Source: CAZFGN01 sp964518695 (GTDB taxonomy: Bacteria > Patescibacteriota > Minisyncoccia > UBA6257 > Colwellbacteraceae). Taken from it: 9,744 nucleotides of DNA. Of this stretch, positions 6,232-9,744 are shown piece by piece. The position numbers and the translations under genes are program-made. The notes beneath the pieces were generated by a model, which did not search any database, was not told the DNA's origin, and was given only the letters and a program-made list of their open reading frames with translations. Location of the stretch: assembly GCA_964518695.1 (NCBI GenBank), contig CAZFGN010000023.1:1-9744 (forward strand), in the 5' to 3' direction. Each line of letters starts with the position of its first letter. The first letter of the stretch is position 1.

Positions 6232-8057
6232 ATGAATATTGAGGTGCCAGCTCGGGCATAGGGTTCGTAGGGATTAGTTAGCCATAAATATTCATCTTCA
6301 GAGTTTCTTTGTTGCCCTCTATGGAGCTCGCCTTTAGCTCCTTGGATAGTGTTTATAGAAACAGCAAGCCAATTTATATTATCCTCGCGCGGGTCACCTT
6401 TGGATGACGACCAATATTCAATTTTATTGCCAAGATAGTACTTGGGATTGCCGCCGCCGAAGTAGTCAACACCTATCTTATCTATACTATTAGTCTCGAC
6501 AAAGGCTTTAAGCCTCTTCAAGTCCTGTCCCCAATCGTAATTAGAATCAGTAACATACCGCCAACCATTATTGGTGCCTATTGTTTGGTTGAAGTAAGAA
6601 AGATAATAAGGGTATGCGAGAATCGTCTCGGTAGCGGACCATATGATAAGAAGCGTTATAATCGCAGACTTGATTTGAGTTTTCAAGAAGTTACTTTTTA
6701 GCCAGTGCTTTAAGCCTGATATTCCTAGTATGTAGATAAACGGTATTATGGGTAGAAGGTGTCGTATGCCGATGTTTAGCGGGCTTTTAACGCTGTAGGC
6801 GCTGTAGATAAAAACGAAAAGAATCATGGAAAATTCAGCAGGGTGTGTTTCAAGGTAATCAATAAGAGTTGGCCTTTTTTGTTTGATGGCACGCCCGATG
6901 TTTACAAGAGCGATCACGAATGCCATAAATAGAAGTAGTAACGTAGGCAAGGGTTCTTTCATTAGGTAGGTTAGCGGGAAGTAATACCAAGAGCCAGAAT
7001 TTGACACTTCTCCTAGGAAATAAGTTGTGTTGCCGCCGGCAGATCGTTGTATAACCATAAGAATTCCTAGGAGGTATTCTGAAAATGGTTTCAAAATCGG
7101 TTTGTCTGCAGCCCAAATGTCTAATTCCGCAAGGCATCTTACGGGCCCGCAGAACTCGCCTTGGGTTGGTTTTCCTCCCGCGAAGGAGGTGAGAATAAAT
7201 TCTGTGTCAGCTCTTTGTTTTTCTCCCGGATAGTTAATTGTTGTTATAAGGTAAAATGAGTAGACGAGGAGAAAACCAATCAAAAATATTGAGAATAAAG
7301 ATCCTAGTTTTCTAAGCGTTTCACTGCCGAATGCTATAAACTTATTTTTTATTGCTCCTTGTTGTGAGTTTCTGTAAACGCGGGCAAAGCAGAATATTGT
7401 CGTTAGAAGGAAGAGATAGGGTATGAGTAGGACCGCGGAGAATTTCAGAAGTTGGGCTATCCCAAAAGCTAGGCCAGCAAAAATGAGATTTTTTCGTGAT
7501 GGGCTAAGATAATGTTTTATATAATAATATATGGAGATAAAAATTCCTAAAGTGGCGCCGATGTCCGTTGTTACGTAATGTCCGTGGGCAAGAACCGTGG
7601 GTGAGAGAGCGAAAATAGCCGTAGGTAATAATGCCCACCACGACCCCAGCAACTCTTTGGCCCACAAGTAGATGAAAAAGACGAGTATAAGCGTTATAAG
7701 CATTGGACCCAAACGAGCCCACTTGATTATTTTGTCAGCGTCATTGCCTGACTCATATAGAAATTTTGCCCCGGCGTCCCATTGGCCATTCACATCTGTT
7801 TTCCAAGCAGAAATCTCTCTAGAAAAATTCAAATCCATAAAAGCCAATGGTAAAGCTGAAAGTATTTTAACCAAAGGAGGATGTTCCGGATTTAGACGAT
7901 AATCGAGGTGCTTTATGTAGCCATAGCCCGCGGGAATGTGGGCCAACTCGTCCATAATGGTTGATTCTTCTTTTGAGACCGAAGCCATGATAATAAACGA
8001 AGCAAGAAGTATTAAGCCTAAAAATAGGTATGCAAGTTTCTTCACCGATTCCATCAT
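6216..8057 (-). CDS. GT39/ArnT-PMT-like membrane glycosyltransferase
   Basis: A polytopic GT-C-fold enzyme predicted to transfer a sugar from a polyprenyl-phosphate donor to a protein or envelope acceptor on the outer face of the membrane. Counting from the ATG at 8057 it has 613 residues. Helix 1 spans about 8-28. The first outer loop holds the Asp-Glu pair of the family (MDELAHIPAGY, D36-E37) and NPEHPPLVK (56-64). About ten more hydrophobic segments follow, then NIGIRHLLPIIPF and a C-terminal soluble domain starting at DSNYDWGQDLKRL (504-516). A TTG-initiated extension to 8108 exists but would put an unlikely polar stretch before helix 1 and erase the promoter. The ATG has no Shine-Dalgarno; an extended -10 box lies 15 bases upstream. 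Single-gene unit, convergent with the ftsQ-like gene and divergent from the DUF4258-like gene. The acceptor is unknown. Confidence 0.88.
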   Translation of the reverse strand: MMESVKKLAYLFLGLILLASFIIMASVSKEESTIMDELAHIPAGYGYIKHLDYRLNPEHPPLVKILSALPLAFMDLNFSREISAWKTDVNGQWDAGAKFLYESGNDADKIIKWARLGPMLITLILVFFIYLWAKELLGSWWALLPTAIFALSPTVLAHGHYVTTDIGATLGIFISIYYYIKHYLSPSRKNLIFAGLAFGIAQLLKFSAVLLIPYLFLLTTIFCFARVYRNSQQGAIKNKFIAFGSETLRKLGSLFSIFLIGFLLVYSFYLITTINYPGEKQRADTEFILTSFAGGKPTQGEFCGPVRCLAELDIWAADKPILKPFSEYLLGILMVIQRSAGGNTTYFLGEVSNSGSWYYFPLTYLMKEPLPTLLLLFMAFVIALVNIGRAIKQKRPTLIDYLETHPAEFSMILFVFIYSAYSVKSPLNIGIRHLLPIIPFIYILGISGLKHWLKSNFLKTQIKSAIITLLIIWSATETILAYPYYLSYFNQTIGTNNGWRYVTDSNYDWGQDLKRLKAFVETNSIDKIGVDYFGGGNPKYYLGNKIEYWSSSKGDPREDNINWLAVSINTIQGAKGELHRGQQRNSEDEYLWLTNPYEPYARAGTSIFIYKLE

Positions 8058-8072
8058 TTGGTTTATTACTTT

Positions 8073-8081
8073 ATTATAACA
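8073..8081 (-). promoter_or_regulatory. Extended -10 promoter of the GT39-like gene
   Basis: On the minus strand the sequence reads TGTTATAAT, a full TATAAT hexamer (8078 to 8073) with the extended TGn motif. No convincing -35 lies 16-18 bases upstream, as expected for extended -10 promoters. The start of transcription would fall near 8066, giving a leader of about nine bases without a Shine-Dalgarno. The same bases on the plus strand give TATTAT/TATAAC, which could serve the divergent gene. Confidence 0.55.
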
Positions 8082-8086
8082 GGGAA

Positions 8087-8392
8087 ATGAGAACGCTATT
8101 GTGGACAAATCACTCGCGAGTCAAGATGAGACAGTATAGGCTCACGGAATCGCGTGTGAAGCGGGTTTTGAACCATCCTAAAAGGATTGAAGAGGGGATT
8201 GCCGATAAAACCGTGGCTTTGATGCAGGCGGCTGGGAGTGAAAAACATCCTTATGAGATTTGGGCTATGGTCGAAGATACGCCTGGAAATCGTAAAGTGA
8301 TTTCTGTTTGGCGTTATCCGGGTGAGACTAAGCCCGGAGAACCGTTACCGGAGAAGATCGTGAGAGAATTTCGTGAAGCCGCAAAATTCTAG
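8087..8392 (+). CDS. Small DUF4258-like protein of unknown function
   Basis: A soluble 101-residue protein. Its layout fits the DUF4258 family: an N-terminal H9SRVKM14 (usual form HxxxRM), then L19TxxxVxxVLxxPxR (residues 19-33), a variable strand, and a C-terminal VISVWRYPG (71-79) matching the usual (V/I)xTVYR strand. A central KHPYEIWAMV (53-62) and the Pro-rich end (TKPGEPLPEK) recall hypothetical proteins of parcubacteria, from memory. Biochemical function is not known; some DUF4258 genes sit beside zinc-finger antitoxin-like genes, but no such partner is here. The chosen ATG has AGGG three bases upstream; a frame-open extension to 8030 would run into the divergent promoter and the neighbouring gene. 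Its stop TAG is the first part of a 46-base palindrome, and a DNA glycosylase gene follows. Confidence 0.75.
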   Translation: MRTLLWTNHSRVKMRQYRLTESRVKRVLNHPKRIEEGIADKTVALMQAAGSEKHPYEIWAMVEDTPGNRKVISVWRYPGETKPGEPLPEKIVREFREAAKF

Positions 8393-8436
8393 TCTAATAT
8401 ACTATATCACCGATCGGTGTTATAGTATACTAGACT
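8391..8436. repeat. 46-base near-perfect palindrome between the DUF4258-like and glycosylase genes
   Basis: Two 23-base half-sites meet with no spacer at 8413/8414. Base pairing holds at 21 of 23 positions; the exceptions are A8397/C8430 and T8407/T8420. The centre CACCGATCGGTG is a perfect 12-base palindrome, flanked by AT-rich arms (AGTCTA, TATACTATA). The left end overlaps the stop codon of the upstream gene. Only TTTATC follows on the plus strand, a weak U tract, so a rho-independent terminator with a very long stem is possible but not typical. A dimeric-repressor operator or a dispersed palindromic element are the other readings. Confidence 0.85.
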
Positions 8437-8475
8437 TTATCGTGTGATATATGTGATGTGAATGATATGAGGAGA

Positions 8476-8994
8476 ATGTTGCAGCAAGAATTTTTTGGTA
8501 GGCCTACTTTGGAAGTCGCCCAAGATTTACTTGGAAAGTTTCTGGTACGCCGTTGCCGGGGGAAGTTGATGTTTTCGGAGATTGTTGAGGTCGAGGCGTA
8601 TGACGGTTTTAAAGATAAGGCGTCGCACGCGCATCGAGGGAAAACCGAGAGGAATAGAGTGATGTTTGGAAAAGCCGGAGCGTGGTATGTTTACTTCACT
8701 TATGGAATGCACTGGATGCTTAATATCGTTGTTGGTCCCGAAGATTATCCGGCAGCTGTTTTAATTCGGGGTGTTAAGGATGTTACAGGCCCCGGAAGGC
8801 TCACCAAACATTTTAAAATTAGCGGGAATTTTAATGGTAGAGAATGTTCAAGAAAAGGCGGTCTTTGGATAGAAGATAGGGGCACGAAGATTGCACCTAA
8901 GAACGTGAAACGCGCGAAGAGGGTTGGCGTGGATTATGCCGGCAGGTATTGGACTAATAAGAAGTGGCGTTTCCTAATTAGCCAACAAATGTGA
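8476..8994 (+). CDS. mpg: 3-methyladenine DNA glycosylase, AAG/MPG family
   Basis: A monofunctional base-excision repair enzyme that removes alkylated purines, hypoxanthine and related bases from DNA. It aligns from FFGRPTLEVAQDLLGKFLV at the N-terminus. The active-site pieces known from human AAG are present: the catalytic Glu and nearby Tyr in VEAY, the His in ASHAH, the intercalating Tyr in YVYFTYGM and the Asn in LNIVV; also GPGRLTK and RVGVDYAG...KWRF. From the ATG at 8476 it has 172 residues, a little short of the usual 190-200, mainly in the loop after LTK. In-frame GTG 8458 and ATG 8467 are alternative starts; 8476 has AGGAG one base upstream and best matches the family N-terminus. 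Transcription could arise from the AT-rich stretch 8437-8460 right after the palindrome (TGATATATG at 8445-8453). Confidence 0.93.
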   Translation: MLQQEFFGRPTLEVAQDLLGKFLVRRCRGKLMFSEIVEVEAYDGFKDKASHAHRGKTERNRVMFGKAGAWYVYFTYGMHWMLNIVVGPEDYPAAVLIRGVKDVTGPGRLTKHFKISGNFNGRECSRKGGLWIEDRGTKIAPKNVKRAKRVGVDYAGRYWTNKKWRFLISQQM

Positions 8995-9028
8995 TGGATT
9001 AGAGAATATTTTTAATACTATACGGTTT

Positions 9029-9037
9029 TGGTATAAT
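9029..9037 (+). promoter_or_regulatory. Extended -10 promoter of the HD hydrolase gene, leaderless start
   Basis: TGGTATAAT combines a consensus -10 hexamer (9032-9037) with the extended TGn motif. The -35 region (9009-9014, TTTTTA) matches the consensus at only three positions. Counting seven bases on from the -10 puts the transcript start at 9044-9045, the A of the ATG, so the mRNA should be leaderless. No Shine-Dalgarno is present, which agrees. Confidence 0.7.
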
Positions 9038-9044
9038 TAAAAGT

Positions 9045-9632
9045 ATGACGCGCGATAAATTTTTTGAAATTATAGATAAAAAAGTTGGCCTTGAAGATGT
9101 GGAACATATAGAATGGGCATATGCTCTAGCCAAACAATTTCATAGAGAGCAGAAACGAGATGAAGGAGTGAGGTACTTTGAACATTGCCGAAATGTAGCT
9201 CTGAACTTGATTAAGTATGGTCCTACCAATCCAGATGAAATTATTGTCGGATTTTTACACGATATCTATGAAGATCAGTTTGTCCCCCGTGGTATGATGG
9301 AGAGACTCTTTGGGCATGAAATCAACGAGGCATTGAAGATCTTATCTCATGAAAAACTCTTTTATAAAAGCCATGGTAGAATTGAAAAAACATCGGAAGA
9401 TAAAGAAGAATATTTTGATTCAATAAGACAAAGTTCTGTTCTGGTAAGAAGGGTAAAGCTTGCCGATCGTCTTAATAATATGGAGACGCTTATGTTTTGC
9501 GGTAAGGAAAAGCAAATAAGGAAGATAAAAGAAACAAGAAAGTATATTTTGCCGATAGCCGAAGAAACAAATAAAAAATTTCACGATGCTATTAAGAGAT
9601 TGTGCGATAGGATAGAGAAGAAACTTCGCTAA
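9045..9632 (+). CDS. Stand-alone HD-domain (p)ppGpp hydrolase-like protein (small alarmone hydrolase type)
   Basis: The 195-residue protein is the HD hydrolase half of RelA/SpoT without the synthetase or regulatory domains, like MESH1-type small alarmone hydrolases. Expected action is removal of the 3'-diphosphate from (p)ppGpp using Mn2+. Metal and substrate residues can be followed: H33 in the first helix, then VRYFEHCRNVA with Y44 and H47, LHDIYED with H72-D73 and E76-D77, and VKLADRLNNM with D141 and N145. Between them is FGHEI-EALKILSHEK (about 89-104), corresponding to the FG..V..LV..VT.. segment of the family. An insert rich in charge (FYKSHGRIEKTSEDKEE) is longer than usual. Other HD phosphohydrolases acting on nucleotides remain possible. 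It stands alone between a DNA glycosylase and a probable uvrB, with its own promoter. Confidence 0.82.
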   Translation: MTRDKFFEIIDKKVGLEDVEHIEWAYALAKQFHREQKRDEGVRYFEHCRNVALNLIKYGPTNPDEIIVGFLHDIYEDQFVPRGMMERLFGHEINEALKILSHEKLFYKSHGRIEKTSEDKEEYFDSIRQSSVLVRRVKLADRLNNMETLMFCGKEKQIRKIKETRKYILPIAEETNKKFHDAIKRLCDRIEKKLR

Positions 9633-9659
9633 TTATTGACTTAACGAAGTTGTTTCTCT
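9614..9659. repeat. 15-base inverted repeat over the end of the HD gene
   Basis: AGAGAAGAAACTTCG (9614-9628) and CGAAGTTGTTTCTCT (9645-9659) pair at 13 of 15 positions, including a perfect inner AACTTCG/CGAAGTT, around a 16-base loop. The left arm lies in the last codons of the hydrolase gene. There is no U tract after the right arm, so an intrinsic terminator is unlikely to be strong. The loop contains TTGACT, a good -35 element for the next gene, so the arms could equally be a regulatory site. Confidence 0.5.
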
Positions 9660-9685
9660 AAACTTGGCTCTATAACCCCTATAAT
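9636..9685 (+). promoter_or_regulatory. Probable tandem promoters for the uvrB-like gene
   Basis: Two candidates are visible. The first is TTGACT (9636-9641), 17 bases, then TAAACT (9659-9664), with transcript start near 9671. The second is a consensus TATAAT at 9680-9685 with no clear -35, and transcript start near 9692. Either gives a short leader containing AAGGGGGT (9694-9701), a Shine-Dalgarno-like element ten bases before the ATG at 9712. No LexA-type palindrome was recognised. Confidence 0.4.
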
Positions 9686-9711
9686 AACGAGGTAAGGGGG
9701 TATTTGCGTGT

Positions 9712-9744
9712 ATGAACTTTGAACTTAAATCAGATAACAAACCG
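9712..9744 (+). CDS. uvrB: N-terminus of probable UvrB, cut by the window end
   Basis: Only 11 codons are present: MNFELKSDNKP. UvrB proteins commonly start M-x-F-x-L-x-S-x-(Y/F)-K-P followed by GDQP, and this matches closely, with Asn in place of the aromatic residue before KP. UvrB is the damage-verifying helicase of nucleotide excision repair. The ATG follows a Shine-Dalgarno-like AAGGGGG and promoter-like sequences. A second repair gene near mpg would be consistent. The call rests on a very short match, and the rest of the gene is outside the window. Confidence 0.6.
   Translation, partial: MNFELKSDNKP

Noticed and set aside
6232..6295. Nine-base inverted repeat ATGAATATT / AATATTCAT as a terminator of the ftsQ-like gene
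   Set aside because: Loop of 46 bases, wholly inside the opposite coding region, no U tract; likely chance in AT-rich codons.
8030..8086. N-terminal extension of the DUF4258-like protein to 8030
   Set aside because: It lies in the GT39 coding region and across the promoter; the ATG at 8087 has an AGGG element and starts just before the family motif.
8058..8108. N-terminal extension of the GT39-like protein from TTG at 8108
   Set aside because: It would cover the extended -10 box and overlap the divergent gene; the two ATGs at 8057/8054 just before helix 1 are the natural starts.
8437..8470. Degenerate TGTGATATA/TGTGATGTGA direct repeats as iterons
   Set aside because: The units are short and imperfect and fit an AT-rich promoter stretch just as well.
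9675..9701. ACCCC...GGGGT inverted repeat as a terminator
   Set aside because: Only five pairs with a 17-base loop and no U run; the right arm is better explained as a Shine-Dalgarno-like element.
1..9744. Reassigned genetic code (TGA as glycine)
   Set aside because: TGA ends several genes at family-expected positions and does not occur inside the recognised reading frames.
1..9744. CRISPR array, insertion sequence, prophage or tRNA genes
   Set aside because: No regularly spaced repeats, transposase or integrase motifs, or cloverleaf-like sequence with a TTCRA arm were seen on either strand.

Overview
The window looks like chromosomal DNA of a Candidate Phyla Radiation (Patescibacteria), most likely parcubacterial, bacterium. 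The support is indirect. Genes are packed with 1-35 base overlaps. Ribosomal protein L13 is short. LysRS and SerRS carry diverged versions of the class II motifs. Several hypothetical or membrane proteins have a CPR-like look. TGA ends several genes at the family-expected place (rplM, the first membrane gene, the FtsQ-like gene, the DNA glycosylase), so the code is standard code 11 and not the TGA=Gly code of Gracilibacteria/SR1. This placement is inferred from protein resemblance recalled from memory; no search was run.

Region 1 (1-6212, plus strand) is one nearly gapless run: rplQ (5' end cut by the window), rplM, rpsI, a small four-helix membrane protein, a family 2 glycosyltransferase of the polyprenyl-phosphate glucosyltransferase type, greA, lysS, serS and an FtsQ/DivIB-like division protein. 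No gap exceeds 12 bases and most junctions are TAATG or ATGA overlaps, so it probably acts largely as one transcription unit linking ribosome assembly, transcript cleavage, tRNA charging and septum formation.

Region 2 (6216-8057, minus strand) is one large GT39-type membrane glycosyltransferase, convergent with the ftsQ-like gene across a 3-base gap. A perfect 10-base inverted repeat is centred on that gap. The GT2 enzyme of region 1 could supply the lipid-linked sugar that such an enzyme uses, but they are in separate units and the link is inference.

Region 3 (8058-8994, plus strand) starts at a 29-base divergent intergenic region whose -10 elements overlap. It holds a small DUF4258-like protein of unknown function and a 3-methyladenine DNA glycosylase (AAG/MPG family). 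Between them lies a near-perfect 46-base palindrome, the most striking non-coding feature of the window.

Region 4 (8995-9744, plus strand) carries a stand-alone HD-domain (p)ppGpp hydrolase-like gene whose extended -10 box places the transcript start at its ATG (predicted leaderless mRNA). It is followed by an inverted repeat and probable promoters for a gene whose first 11 codons resemble the start of UvrB. Regions 3 and 4 therefore group DNA repair with a stringent-response-type enzyme. I see no mobile element, CRISPR array, tRNA or rRNA gene. No stretch longer than 300 bases lacks a gene.
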